NCBI GenBank assembly: GCA_018716295.1
Contig: DVKC01000032.1
Location: 83,713 to 147,712, forward strand
DNA from: Candidatus Avimuribaculum pullicola
Lineage (GTDB): Bacteria; Bacteroidota; Bacteroidia; Bacteroidales; Muribaculaceae
Length of the DNA stretch: 64,000 nucleotides
Reading direction: 5' to 3'
The notes beneath the pieces were generated by a model. That model made no database searches, was not told the origin of the DNA, and was given only the letters and a program-made list of their open reading frames with translations. This document shows positions 1-9,737 of the stretch, piece by piece; positions within the stretch are counted from its first letter, which is position 1, and each line of letters starts with the position of its first letter. A program made the position numbers and the translations under genes.

Positions 1-75
1 TTCCGCTGGTTTCGTTCACTATCGTTCACTCCACCAGCCAGTTAAGCATAGTTTTGCCTCTCCGTGGCAAATTAT
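1..75. repeat. Truncated copy of nested-palindrome intergenic repeat (copy A)
   Basis: The first ~75 bases match the right half of the repeat seen complete near 54.8 kb and 63.1 kb: a TCGTTCACT-type block, a CACTCCACC block, a TTAAGCATxxTTTTGCC block and a GGCAA end. The left half lies outside the window. Confidence 0.7.
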
Positions 76-102
76 CTGTGTTTCTAATGACTGATTTGGG
101 TT

Positions 103-1440
103 TATTACTGGTGCGATAAAATCGCACAGGTTTAAATGTCATCAAATAAAGTGCGTTCTTTGACATTTTGGTTTGAAATGATTGAATCGTCCTGTTTGGT
201 TATCAAGGTTCGCAGGTCAGTCCTTTCCATGGCGGAGATACGGATCAAAGTTGCCACCTCGGTGATTGAATAAGGGCTTTTGTAATCGGCTTTTATTCTT
301 GCCACCGTAAGGTAGGCTATAATCGCTGCCCAGAGGTGTACTTTGACCGCGTTTTCCGAATACCCCCAAAGGGCTTTCACGGTGATGTTCTGCTTTATCC
401 ACTTGAAGTAGACCTCTATGTCCCATCGGTGGCGGTACAGGGCGGATATTTCCGTGGCACCGACCTCGAAGTTGTTGGATATAAGGTCTATAATATCGTC
501 ATTATCCGAGTCGTACACGCGTATAAAACGCATATTGTCGGGATAAAGCCTACTTGACTTGTAGCCGGTAAGCCTGATATGCGAGTCCTCCAATATTCGT
601 GATTTCGAATCCGTGATTTCCATCTGTTTGATGGTGGCGAATCTCATGTTCCCATTGGGTCGGGATACCCAGAACGACTTGGCCTGATGAAACATGAAGA
701 GGGCCTTGAAATCCACATACGCCTTATCCATGACATAAAACGCATATGGTTCAGGAGAGAGCCGGTCAAGCTCGTTGCTGTCATGCCATTTGCCGTCCGT
801 GATGTGGATATTGGCAGGTATGCTTCATCTCAGGTCGAGCAGCGTATGCATCTTGATCGCGCCCTTGCCGTATTTCCCCAAAGCCCATGCCGCGAGCTTT
901 ATGCTGGTCGATATGGTCGTGGAATCCAAGGCATAAATCACGTTGTCCATAGTTATGTCGGACAGCTTGGTATTTGAGTACAAGGTCCTTACCTGTTCCA
1001 TGAGCAAGCATCCCAAGCCCTCGAAAATGCGGTAATCCCTGTTCTCGTTGGCACGGGACAAGGATGTATGGCTCACGCTCTTACGGAAGCCTAGATGATA
1101 GAGCATCCTGGAATGGGCCTCAAGGCACAGGCAGATGTCCCTGAGCGAATCGCACCCCGTCAGCTGCCCGAAAAGCAAATGCAGGAGATGGTTATAGCTG
1201 TTCAGGTTCTTGGTGTGCCAATCACCTTTGTACCGCTTTACTATCTTATCGAACTGGTAACGCGGGATAAAATCCATGACTTGGGAAAATACAAACTTAC
1301 CTTGATTCATAATCCTGATGCTTTTGCAGAACAACAGGACTAATAAATCATTTTCAAATCAAAAAATCAAAGAACGACTGTAATTGATTATATATTAATA
1401 GTTTAATAATAGCGGATTGATTTTTATCGCACCACTAATA
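103..1440 (-). mobile_element. IS4-family insertion sequence with 9-bp target duplication
   Basis: The element is 1338 bp. Its ends form a 19-bp terminal inverted repeat with one mismatch: TATTACTGGTGCGATAAAA at 103-121 and the complement of TATTAGTGGTGCGATAAAA at 1422-1440. It is flanked by a direct repeat ATTTGGGTT at 94-102 and 1441-1449, which I read as the target-site duplication. It holds one transposase gene on the minus strand, broken by a stop codon. The target was itself a copy of a dispersed repeat whose other members lie near 30.4 and 40.8 kb. The near-identical ends suggest a fairly recent insertion. The IS4 assignment rests on the YREK motif of the transposase. Confidence 0.85.
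132..1310 (-). pseudogene. IS4-family transposase, interrupted by in-frame TGA
   Basis: Two minus-strand reading segments (1310-825 and 824-132) lie in the same frame, separated only by a TGA at 827-825. Reading through it gives one protein of about 390 residues with the IS4-type N-terminal domain (starting MNQGKFVFSQ) and a DDE transposase core. The three acidic residues fall in ALDSTT, VMDKAYVDF and YRHRWDIEVYFKW; the last fits the IS4-family Y-(2)-R-(3)-E-(6)-K signature. The stop sits where a glycine (GGA) would be a plausible ancestor, just before SIPANIHITDGK. I chose the ATG at 1310 because the upstream alternative at 1334 adds residues with no family look. With the stop, the N-terminal part has only the first acidic residue and should be inactive. 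Confidence 0.85.
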
Positions 1441-1450
1441 ATTTGGGTTT

Positions 1451-1494
1451 AATAATCACTTTTTGTGGTCTAATGACCATCTGGGGATTAAAAC
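1451..1494. repeat. Dispersed TCTAATGAC/TTTGGG repeat, copy 1 (interrupted by IS)
   Basis: The block AATAATCACTTTTTGTGG followed by TCTAATGACCATCTGGGGAT matches copies at 30372-30416 and 40811-40851. Its left neighbour, TCTAATGACTGATTTGGGTT at 83-102, is separated from it by the IS element. Removing the IS and one target duplication restores a continuous repeat. Confidence 0.7.
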
Positions 1495-1579
1495 AACTTT
1501 ATTCATGCGTATAACAGCAAAAAAATCAAAACAGTTTTTAAATTATACCAAATAAAATTTCCATTACGCAACTTCATAG

Positions 1580-1587
1580 TAATTTTG
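1580..1587 (+). promoter_or_regulatory. Bacteroidota -7 box upstream of helicase gene
   Basis: TAATTTTG fits the Bacteroidota -7 consensus TAnnTTTG and lies 37 bases before the helicase ATG at 1624. No clear -33 TTTG is visible at the right distance, so only the -7 element is supported. Confidence 0.45.
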
Positions 1588-1623
1588 AAAATTACAGCAT
1601 TAAAATAGTAAATTGCTATAGAT

Positions 1624-4431
1624 ATGTCTATATTTGACAAATTTTTCAAATTTAAAATTTTTACTCAAAAAAAGGCAATTTCTAAAGAAGCTACCGATTT
1701 GGCATCATTTGAATGCCAAATAAATGAATTATTGTCAAAAGACAAATTTATTGCCCACAGTGACTGCCTACAAATCATACAGGCTTTTTCTGAATTATAT
1801 GATCAACTATACACACTATTTAAATCTGGAACTTTAACATATTTCTGTAAAACCAAAGGAATTACACAAGAACAAGCAGAAACATTTTTATCAACATACG
1901 CAGACATAAAAAATAAAAATGAACAAAAAATAATAACCGCACATAACGAAGCTTTTATCAACAAGCATCTTACAGCAGACAAAACATATCTTGACAACAT
2001 ACTTCACAATGTAGATCCAAATATTCTACTGGACGATGAACAACGCCGTGTAGTACTATCAGATGAAGATTACACTCTCGTAATCGCTGGAGCTGGAGCA
2101 GGTAAGACTACTACAATTGCAGCAAAAGTTAAATACCTCGTAGAGAAAATTAATATTAACCCAGAACAAATCTTAGTAATATCTTATACCAACAAAGCTG
2201 TAGGAGAACTTAAAGACAAAATCAACAATGCACTAAAAATCAAATGTCCAGTTACAACTTTTCACAAAACTGGGTATGCCATAATTCGCCGACAAGATGA
2301 CGAGCGAAAAGCTATTGTTGACCAAGGTTTCTTGTTTAATGTAATTAACAACTACCTAAAAGGGAATATCCTCGAAAATCCCGAATTAGTAGAAAAGTTA
2401 ATCTTATTTTTTGGCAGTTACTTTGAAGCTCCATATGACGGAAACGACCTAAACGATTTTTTTAATTATATAGCAAAAGCCGATTTTTCCACATTACGCG
2501 GAAACATCTCTGAATATGCAGAAAAAATAATCGACCAACGCACAAATAAATGCATAAGCATCGTTTATGAAACTTTGCGTTCCATGCAAGAAGTTCAAAT
2601 TGCAAATTTCCTGTATGTAAACGGGATAGAATATACTTATGAAAAACCATATCCCTACAACATACAAAATTCATACAAATTATACACCCCCGATTTTACA
2701 ATATACCAAGATAATAAAATAGCATATATAGAGCACTTTGGCATCACACAAGATGGGAAAAATAATCGATATACAAAAAAACAATTAGAACATTACAAAC
2801 AAGAAGTCAACGACAAAGTAAAATTACACCGTAAACACGGAACAACACTCATATATACATTCTCGGCATATAACGACGGTCGTAGTTTTCTTACACATCT
2901 ACAAGAGCAACTTGAAGCACAAGGATTTGAACTTAGGCCTCGCTCTGCTCAAGAAATATTTGAAAAAATAATTAACACCGAAGAAAACCATTATATCTCC
3001 AAATTGGTAAAACTAATTTGCACGTTTATCCAAAATTTCAAAACCAATGGATATACATTAGATGATTTTTATCGATTCCAGAATATGACTGATAACGAAC
3101 GTAGCAAATTATTCTTAACAATATGCGAACAATGTTACCATGAGTATGCCAAACGATTGAAAGAAAAGAATGCCATAGATTTTGAAGACATGATTAATAA
3201 TTCTGCTCGTATTCTTAAAGAAGAAAAAATACGAGGGCACAAATTAGATTTCAAATATATAATTGTCGATGAATATCAAGATATATCGAGGCAACGCTTC
3301 AATCTAACCAAAGAATTAAGTCTATTATGCAATGCCAAAATTATTGCCGTAGGAGATGACTGGCAATCAATATATGCTTATGCTGGTTCTGACATAACTT
3401 TGTTTACCAACTTTAAAGAAACTTTTGGATATGGATTAGAATTGAGGATAACACGCACATATCGCAATGCACAAGAGATAATAGACATTGCTGGAGGTTT
3501 TATACAAAAAAACACTTCACAAATACACAAAGCATTAATATCCCCAAAACATATTAGCAATCCAGTCATCATTCAAACATACACTGAAGACGTTGACCGA
3601 AAAAAATATGAGGGGAAAGGAGGAAAATTCTATCTTTTAGGCGAAACTGTGGAAAAAATCATGAAAGAAATCCTTTCAGAAAATCCAAAATCCTCGATTC
3701 TTTTACTTGGAAGATATGGCTTCGATGGTTATAACTTGACAAAGTCCGCAGATTTTATATATTGGGAAAAATCAGGGAATGTAAGTTCGAAGACATTCGC
3801 AGACATTGAAATGGAATTTATGACCGTTCACCGAGCCAAGGGGCTTGGATATGACAATGTAATTATAATAAATGCTGTTGACTCAGTTTATGGATTTCCT
3901 TCACAAGTGCAAGACGATCCTGTTTTAAAATTCGTTACCAAAAATGATGCGACTATTGCTTATGCCGAGGAGCGCAGGTTATTTTATGTCGCTCTTACAC
4001 GAACAAAAAATCGTGTTTACATAGTTACTCCTCAACAACGACCATCTATTTTTGTTAGAGAAATCATAAATGATTACCCTAATATAATATTACGTGGAAA
4101 ATTAGATGAAAAAGTAGAATCTCCATCAAAAATAAAATATTGCCCCATTTGTGGTTATCCTCTACAATTCCGCTATAAAGAAGCATACGGGTTACGTCTT
4201 TGGATTTGTTCCAACGAACCAGAAATATGTGATTTCATGACAAACGACCTACGTGGTGGTGAACTACAAATCTTGAAATGCAATTCATGCCAAAACGGAT
4301 ACTTAATTGTAAAAGAAGGCAATAGAGAACCTTTCTTAGGTTGCACCAATTACAAACACGACAAAACAGGCTGCAACAATTATATGACGAAAGAACACTA
4401 CATAAAACACATCAAGAAGCAGGCTTATTAA
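1624..4431 (+). CDS. UvrD/Rep (helicase IV-like) superfamily 1 helicase with C-terminal zinc ribbons
   Basis: The 935-residue protein is an SF1A DNA helicase. Walker A (GAGAGKTT) lies near residues 155-163, Walker B (DEYQD) near 548, and motif VI (FYVALTRTKN) near 788. Between the motor halves, around residues 354-374, is an insert with PDF followed by YIEHFG. This resembles the degenerate nuclease-like module of helicase IV-type proteins, but the usual catalytic lysine is not evident. The last ~100 residues carry two cysteine clusters (CPIC...CSN, then CNSC...C...C) like topoisomerase-type zinc ribbons. Base composition is clearly more AT-rich than most neighbours, suggesting horizontal acquisition. 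It lies directly beside the IS element and is followed by parA. A role in DNA repair or phage defence is inference. Confidence 0.85.
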   Translation: MSIFDKFFKFKIFTQKKAISKEATDLASFECQINELLSKDKFIAHSDCLQIIQAFSELYDQLYTLFKSGTLTYFCKTKGITQEQAETFLSTYADIKNKNEQKIITAHNEAFINKHLTADKTYLDNILHNVDPNILLDDEQRRVVLSDEDYTLVIAGAGAGKTTTIAAKVKYLVEKININPEQILVISYTNKAVGELKDKINNALKIKCPVTTFHKTGYAIIRRQDDERKAIVDQGFLFNVINNYLKGNILENPELVEKLILFFGSYFEAPYDGNDLNDFFNYIAKADFSTLRGNISEYAEKIIDQRTNKCISIVYETLRSMQEVQIANFLYVNGIEYTYEKPYPYNIQNSYKLYTPDFTIYQDNKIAYIEHFGITQDGKNNRYTKKQLEHYKQEVNDKVKLHRKHGTTLIYTFSAYNDGRSFLTHLQEQLEAQGFELRPRSAQEIFEKIINTEENHYISKLVKLICTFIQNFKTNGYTLDDFYRFQNMTDNERSKLFLTICEQCYHEYAKRLKEKNAIDFEDMINNSARILKEEKIRGHKLDFKYIIVDEYQDISRQRFNLTKELSLLCNAKIIAVGDDWQSIYAYAGSDITLFTNFKETFGYGLELRITRTYRNAQEIIDIAGGFIQKNTSQIHKALISPKHISNPVIIQTYTEDVDRKKYEGKGGKFYLLGETVEKIMKEILSENPKSSILLLGRYGFDGYNLTKSADFIYWEKSGNVSSKTFADIEMEFMTVHRAKGLGYDNVIIINAVDSVYGFPSQVQDDPVLKFVTKNDATIAYAEERRLFYVALTRTKNRVYIVTPQQRPSIFVREIINDYPNIILRGKLDEKVESPSKIKYCPICGYPLQFRYKEAYGLRLWICSNEPEICDFMTNDLRGGELQILKCNSCQNGYLIVKEGNREPFLGCTNYKHDKTGCNNYMTKEHYIKHIKKQAY

Positions 4432-4592
4432 TAAATAACTCAAAACTACATCTACTTATCAGCATGGGGGGATAGGAGGGGGCAGTTATTAACAAAAAGT
4501 GCCACTTATCAACAATTTTGCAATTTTTCTACTGAAATACAATGCTATATGCGCAAAATGTAATTCCTTTGCACCAAGAAAATATTTCAGAT

Positions 4593-5372
4593 ATGGGTAA
4601 AATTATTTCTATTGCCAACCAAAAAGGTGGCGTGGGCAAGACCACTACCGCTATCAACCTGGCCTCGTCGCTCGCCATACAAGGGAAAAAAGTGCTTATC
4701 ATCGACGCAGACCCACAAGCCAATGCCACTTCGGGGCTTGGTATCGACCCAAAGTCGATGAACTCTTCAATCTATGAATGCCTTGTGGACGACTACCCCA
4801 TCAACGGGACTCAAGTAAAAACTTGCATCGACGGCCTCGAATTAGTTGGCTCGCGCATCGACTTGGTGGGTGCCGAATTGGAACTTATCAACAAACCCAA
4901 CCGAGAAAAAGTGATGCGCAACATGTTGGCTCCAATCAAGAGCAACTATGACTTCATTCTCATCGATTGCAGCCCATCACTCGGCTTGATAACTGTAAAT
5001 GCACTCACTGCAGCCGACTCGGTGATAATTCCCGTGCAAGCCGAGTATTTCGCACTTGAGGGCATCAGCAAGCTGCTCAACACCATTCGCATCATCAAGT
5101 CGAAGCTCAATCCTGCACTGGCCATCGAAGGCTTCCTGCTAACGATGTATGATGCCCGCTTGCGCCTTGCCAACCAGATTTACGAGGAATTGAAAAACCA
5201 CTTCGGCGAGATGGTATTCAACACCGTCATTCCGCGCAACATCAGGCTTAGCGAAGCCCCAAGCCATGGGCTGCCCGCCATATTATATGATGCCGAAAGC
5301 CGCGGAGCGACAAGTCACTTGCAACTTGCCCAAGAACTTATCTCGAAACCCCACACTCGCCAGTCGGCATAA
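4593..5372 (+). CDS. parA: ParA/Soj chromosome-partitioning ATPase
   Basis: The 259-residue protein is a ParA-type ATPase that acts with ParB on origin-proximal DNA. The deviant Walker A motif KGGVGKTT is at residues 11-18, the Walker A-prime region DADPQAN near 40 and Walker B LIDCSPSLG near 123. An in-frame ATG 51 bases upstream exists, but the family normally starts just before this motif (MGKIISIANQKGG), so I chose 4593. parB follows after 23 bases, and the pair is probably one operon with the cell-envelope genes downstream. Length and all motifs are as expected for a functional chromosomal ParA. Confidence 0.93.
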   Translation: MGKIISIANQKGGVGKTTTAINLASSLAIQGKKVLIIDADPQANATSGLGIDPKSMNSSIYECLVDDYPINGTQVKTCIDGLELVGSRIDLVGAELELINKPNREKVMRNMLAPIKSNYDFILIDCSPSLGLITVNALTAADSVIIPVQAEYFALEGISKLLNTIRIIKSKLNPALAIEGFLLTMYDARLRLANQIYEELKNHFGEMVFNTVIPRNIRLSEAPSHGLPAILYDAESRGATSHLQLAQELISKPHTRQSA

Positions 5373-5395
5373 CACTCAATCAAGGAGGGAAACAA

Positions 5396-6301
5396 ATGAC
5401 CAACAAACGCACAGCATTAGGCCGCGGCCTTGACTCGCTCATCTCGATGGACGACATCCAGACGAGCGGCTCATCGGCCATCAACGAAATACCTATCTCG
5501 CAGATTTCTCCAAATCCCGAACAACCTCGCAGCACTTTCGACGAAGAGTCGCTCGAAGAACTCGCCGCATCAATCCGGGAGATTGGCATCATACAACCAT
5601 TGACATTGCGCAGCACTGGCGGCGACAGCTACCAGATTATCTCGGGAGAACGCCGTTTCAGGGCCGCAAAAATTGCTGGGCTTGATTCTGTGCCAGCCTA
5701 TGTGCGCACAGCCAACGACTCGGAAATGACCGAGATGGCCCTCATCGAGAATATCCAACGCGAAGACCTCAATGCCATAGAAATCGCATTGACTTTCAAG
5801 AAATTAATCGACCAATACAGCCTCACACAGGAACGTTTGAGCGAACGCATAGGCAAGAAGCGGGCAACAATAGCCAATTTCCTGCGGTTGCTCAAGTTGC
5901 CTGCCGAAGTCCAATTGGGATTGCGCGACAAGCTCATCGACATGGGGCATGCACGCGCCCTGCTTGCAGTGGAAAAGCCATCAATGCAGTTAAAACTATA
6001 TAACGAGATTCTTAAAAAAGGTTTATCGGTGCGACAGGTCGAGGCCCTTGCAAAACAATATAACGAAAAGAGCGAAGTCGAAACTGCCGAAACGCAGCAA
6101 TCGGCCAACCACCTCACAACCAGGGATTACGACATTCTTAAGAAGCATCTTTCGGCAACGTTCCACACTCCCGTAAAGTTCAGTTGCGATGCCGCAGGAA
6201 AAGGGAAAATCACATTCCCGTTCCAAAACGAAGAAGAACTTGAAAGGTTAATTAGCATCTTTGATAAATTAAAAGCCGAAGATTTGCAAAATTTGCAGTA
6301 A
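5396..6301 (+). CDS. parB: ParB/Spo0J chromosome-partitioning protein
   Basis: The 301-residue protein contains the ParB N-terminal CTPase domain, with the GERRFRAA nucleotide-binding motif near residues 83-90 and ENIQRE near 117. A helix-turn-helix DNA-binding region follows at about 140-200 and a C-terminal dimerisation segment after that. The opening residues (TALGRGLDSL) are typical of chromosomal ParB proteins. It lies 23 bases downstream of parA and 36 bases upstream of the DUF5683 gene. I saw no palindrome matching the classical parS site TGTTTCACGTGAAACA anywhere in the window, so its binding sites are elsewhere or diverged. Confidence 0.93.
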   Translation: MTNKRTALGRGLDSLISMDDIQTSGSSAINEIPISQISPNPEQPRSTFDEESLEELAASIREIGIIQPLTLRSTGGDSYQIISGERRFRAAKIAGLDSVPAYVRTANDSEMTEMALIENIQREDLNAIEIALTFKKLIDQYSLTQERLSERIGKKRATIANFLRLLKLPAEVQLGLRDKLIDMGHARALLAVEKPSMQLKLYNEILKKGLSVRQVEALAKQYNEKSEVETAETQQSANHLTTRDYDILKKHLSATFHTPVKFSCDAAGKGKITFPFQNEEELERLISIFDKLKAEDLQNLQ

Positions 6302-6337
6302 TTTTGCAAGTAGCAAATCACAGAGCAACTGTAGAAC

Positions 6338-7240
6338 GTGGATTTTGTTTTTAGGTCAAGGGAGAGATTGTGCAAGTGCATAGCCGCTGTGTTGTGCATA
6401 GCTTTCATTACACCTTTCCAAGCCATAGCCGATGCCCGATTGCTGGCACAGATGAACGCCGCGCCACAGCAACAGGTGCTTGATGCCGACTCGCTGCCCG
6501 AGATACCGCGCGACATACCATCAAAGTTGCCGGGCGACCGTGTTCACATCACGCTCGACGAGAGTGGCGAAGCCGTGGCTTCCGACAGCATCAGCATCGC
6601 CGACCTTTCGGCCGACACCGTTATGGTGTCACAGGCCGACAGCATAGCCGAAGCCTTGCTTGCCGAGCGCATAAGGCACGTAAACGACTCGATAAGGCAA
6701 GACTCTATCGACCGTGTAACGTATGGCAAAATTCGGGAGTTCAACCCCGACCCGACACGCGCCGTGTGGCTATCGGTGTTGTTTCCTGGCTTAGGGCAAA
6801 TCTACAACCGCCGCTATTGGAAGTTGCCTATCATTGTGGGTGGATATGCCGGGCTGGCCTATGCCACATCGTGGAACAACCAAATGCTCCAAGACTACGC
6901 ACAAGCCTACCGCGACATTACCGACGATGATCCCAACACCAACAGCTACATGGATTTCTACGCCTCGACAGTCACCGAAGCCGACCTCGACATGGAGTGG
7001 CTTGAAAGCACATTGCAATCAAGGCGTAACTACTACCGCCGTTACCGCGACTTGTGCATAATCCTCATGGTGGGCGTATATGTGATATGTATCATTGATG
7101 CTTATGTCGATGCGTCGCTGGCCAACTTCAACGTTTCGCCCAACTTGTCAATGAACGTGAAATTCCGCCCCACCCTACTCGACAACGGCCCTGCAAACCG
7201 CTGGCCGGCAATCGGGGGGTCGTTATGTTTTGAATTTTGA
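6338..7240 (+). CDS. DUF5683 membrane protein with signal peptide
   Basis: This 300-residue protein starts at GTG; no ATG occurs before residue ~39. The N-terminus has an export signal (basic RSRER, a hydrophobic stretch, then a likely cleavage after AIADA). A variable Ser/Asp-rich region follows to about residue 130. The conserved part starts with PTRAVWLSVLFPGLGQIYN, which is the DUF5683 signature, and includes two hydrophobic segments near residues 150-175 and 235-255. The function of DUF5683 is unknown to me. Its position between parB and a lytic transglycosylase gene is, as far as I recall, common in Bacteroidales and suggests an envelope role. Confidence 0.8.
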   Translation: MDFVFRSRERLCKCIAAVLCIAFITPFQAIADARLLAQMNAAPQQQVLDADSLPEIPRDIPSKLPGDRVHITLDESGEAVASDSISIADLSADTVMVSQADSIAEALLAERIRHVNDSIRQDSIDRVTYGKIREFNPDPTRAVWLSVLFPGLGQIYNRRYWKLPIIVGGYAGLAYATSWNNQMLQDYAQAYRDITDDDPNTNSYMDFYASTVTEADLDMEWLESTLQSRRNYYRRYRDLCIILMVGVYVICIIDAYVDASLANFNVSPNLSMNVKFRPTLLDNGPANRWPAIGGSLCFEF

Positions 7241-7343
7241 ACGGTTCAGCACGACACAATGCGTGACATGCTGCCTTGCGATTTGCCTCGCATACACATT
7301 ACTGGAAATTATAAAACTAAAACCATACGACATACTACAAATT

Positions 7344-8888
7344 ATGAAACCACGAGCATTGTTAACATCGATTATCGCACTCGGGACTGCATGGATAGCA
7401 TTTGCCGCCCCGACACCCACCATATTGACAATCAAGGAAACTATCTCGGACACAGCTATCGTTTATCCCGAAAGTTTTGAAACCGACACGCGGGCCATGC
7501 GTGAAAATTGGTACTTGCGCAACTATATCGCACTCGATACCGAAATAAGCGAATCGACATTCACCGACAACACCAGCGACGATGTATTCATCGAGCGGTT
7601 GAAAGCCATGCCTACCGAAATCGAGATGCCTTACAACCAAATCGTACACAATTACATCGAAATGTACATCTCGCGCAAGCGGGAGCTCGTGGAAACGATG
7701 CTGGGAATGAGCATGTACTACATGCCAATCTTTGAACAAGCTCTTGAAAAAGAGGGGCTGCCACTCGAATTGAAATACCTGCCGATAATCGAGTCGGCAC
7801 TCAATCCAGTGGCTGTGTCACGTGCAGGTGCCACCGGGCTTTGGCAGTTCATGATAGGCACCGCCAAAGGTCTGGGGCTTGAAGTCAACTCGCTCGTAGA
7901 TGAACGCCGCGACCCCTACCGTTCTTCCGAAATGGCTGCCCGATATCTCAAGGAACTTCACGACATATACGGCGACTGGTCACTGGCCATAGCAGCATAC
8001 AACTGCGGCCCTGGCAACGTCAACAAGGCCCTGCGCCGTGCCAGTGCCGACAGTGGCGACTCGGGGAAAAAAGATTTCTGGGAAATTTATTATTACTTGC
8101 CTCGTGAAACTCGCGGATACGTACCTGCTTTCATCGCAGCCAATTATGTGATGACCTACTTCAAGTGCCACGGCATCAGCCCAAGCCTTGCCAAGAAACC
8201 GCTCATCACCGACACAATCAGCATCAACCAGCGTGTCCACTTCAATCAGATTTCGGCAATACTCAACATGCCTGTCGATGAAATACGCGCATTGAACCCG
8301 CAATACCGCAAAGATATCATTCCGGGCAACGTACACTCCTACAAGCTCATATTACCTTCACAGCAGGTCTTCAGCTACATCATGAGCGAGGATAGCATCC
8401 TTGCCTACGACAGCAACAAATATGCCTTGCGCGGAACCGCCACACCTGTTGACTACGACAAAGTATCGGGCAGTGGCTCATACGAACGCAAGCTTGTCAC
8501 GAAATACCACAAAGTGCGCCGAGGCGAGTCACTCTCGGTCATTGCCCGCAAATATGGCGTGACCGTGAGCAGCATCAAACGTGCAAATGGATTACGCGGC
8601 GATGGGATACAACGAGGCCAATTGCTGAAAATAAGCACATACCAGCGTGTCAGAGTAAAAGACAACGACACACAAGTGGCACAAAACACCACCAAGGCTA
8701 AAAAGAAAACGTCAACCAAGGCCACCAAAAAGCAAGCGACCCGCAAGCACAAAGTGAAATCGGGCGAAACACTTTCGGGAATAGCCATGCTATACCGCGG
8801 TGTGACAGTTGCCGATATACGCCGTACAAACGGAATACGCGGCAGCAAAATACGCGCTGGACAGACACTCCTTATCCCAATAAAATAA
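7344..8888 (+). CDS. MltD-like membrane-bound lytic transglycosylase with two LysM domains
   Basis: The 514-residue protein begins with a signal peptide (MKPRALLTSIIALGTAWIAF) when started at the ATG at 7344; the longer frame from 7230 overlaps the previous gene and lacks this signature. The transglycosylase SLT domain covers about residues 95-280, with catalytic Glu150 in the PIIESALNP motif and the usual GLWQFM and AYNCGPGNV motifs. Two LysM peptidoglycan-binding repeats lie near residues 387-432 and 469-513, separated by a Lys/Thr-rich linker. It should cleave glycan strands in the periplasm to form 1,6-anhydro products. The closest recognised family is MltD. Confidence 0.92.
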   Translation: MKPRALLTSIIALGTAWIAFAAPTPTILTIKETISDTAIVYPESFETDTRAMRENWYLRNYIALDTEISESTFTDNTSDDVFIERLKAMPTEIEMPYNQIVHNYIEMYISRKRELVETMLGMSMYYMPIFEQALEKEGLPLELKYLPIIESALNPVAVSRAGATGLWQFMIGTAKGLGLEVNSLVDERRDPYRSSEMAARYLKELHDIYGDWSLAIAAYNCGPGNVNKALRRASADSGDSGKKDFWEIYYYLPRETRGYVPAFIAANYVMTYFKCHGISPSLAKKPLITDTISINQRVHFNQISAILNMPVDEIRALNPQYRKDIIPGNVHSYKLILPSQQVFSYIMSEDSILAYDSNKYALRGTATPVDYDKVSGSGSYERKLVTKYHKVRRGESLSVIARKYGVTVSSIKRANGLRGDGIQRGQLLKISTYQRVRVKDNDTQVAQNTTKAKKKTSTKATKKQATRKHKVKSGETLSGIAMLYRGVTVADIRRTNGIRGSKIRAGQTLLIPIK

Positions 8889-8905
8889 AAACTATCAGCT
8901 AAAAT

Positions 8906-9688
8906 ATGGAAGAAAACAAACGCCCGCTGATATTCATCAGCAATGACGATGGATATCAAGCGGGCGGACTTAAATACCTTGCCGAAATTGCTCGGCAATA
9001 TGGCGACATTTTCATTGCCGCACCCAGTACCCACCAGTCGGGAAAATCATCGGCACTTACCGTTGAAATACCTTTGCGCGCGAAACTCGTCGCAAACGAC
9101 TGCGAGGGTGGACACATGACATTCTACCACGTCAGCGGAACTCCCGCCGACTGCATCAAACTTGCCGTCAACAAATTGATGCCACGCACCCCCGACATCG
9201 TACTTTCGGGTATAAACCACGGTTACAACTCGGGCAACAGTGCAATCTATTCAGGCACAATGGGTGTGGTATTTGAAGGGTCGTTCCTCAACATTCCCAG
9301 CATCGGGTTCTCGTATGGCGACTATACGTCCAATGCCGACTTCACTCCATGCGAACCTATAATAAGGCAGATGATAGAACTTGCCGTGGCGGGGAAATTA
9401 CCAACCGATGTGTGCTACAACGTCAACATTCCCAAGTGCGAGCATATCAATGGCACAAAAGTAGCATCGGCTGCCACTGGGCGATGGGTCGAAGAATATG
9501 AAAGCCGAATCGACCCGCACGGTGAGGCCTATTACTGGCTCACTGGCAAATATGCTCCAACTGACCCTGATGACGACACACAAGACTTATACTGGCTGCA
9601 ACGTGGATACGTCACCATAGTTCCCTGCCGTGCCGACCAAACTGCCCACTCAGCGATTTCAAACATCGCCAAGCTTATCAACCAATGA
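8906..9688 (+). CDS. surE: 5'/3'-nucleotidase SurE
   Basis: The 260-residue protein has the SurE metal-binding signature SNDDGYQAGG near the N-terminus and the conserved SGINHGYNSG and YSGTMGVVFEG segments. SurE enzymes remove phosphate from nucleoside 5'- and 3'-monophosphates in a divalent-metal-dependent reaction in the cytoplasm. It follows the transglycosylase gene by 17 bases, so it is probably co-transcribed with it. A hairpin just after the stop codon separates it from the convergent metalloprotease gene. Length is normal for the family. Confidence 0.94.
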   Translation: MEENKRPLIFISNDDGYQAGGLKYLAEIARQYGDIFIAAPSTHQSGKSSALTVEIPLRAKLVANDCEGGHMTFYHVSGTPADCIKLAVNKLMPRTPDIVLSGINHGYNSGNSAIYSGTMGVVFEGSFLNIPSIGFSYGDYTSNADFTPCEPIIRQMIELAVAGKLPTDVCYNVNIPKCEHINGTKVASAATGRWVEEYESRIDPHGEAYYWLTGKYAPTDPDDDTQDLYWLQRGYVTIVPCRADQTAHSAISNIAKLINQ

Positions 9689-9697
9689 TACAATTGT

Positions 9698-9718
9698 AGC
9701 CGCCAAATCATGGCGGCT
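9698..9718. terminator. Hairpin between convergent surE and metalloprotease genes
   Basis: An 8-bp perfect stem (AGCCGCCA/TGGCGGCT) with the 5-base loop AATCA lies in the 49-base gap between two convergent stop codons. It could serve both strands. The flanking T tracts are weak. Confidence 0.5.
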
Positions 9719-9737
9719 TATTCATGCTTAATTGAAA

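Noticed and set aside
4432..4592. parS site or replication origin next to parA
   Set aside because: No match to TGTTTCACGTGAAACA and no cluster of DnaA boxes was found; only G-rich runs and AT-rich sequence are seen.
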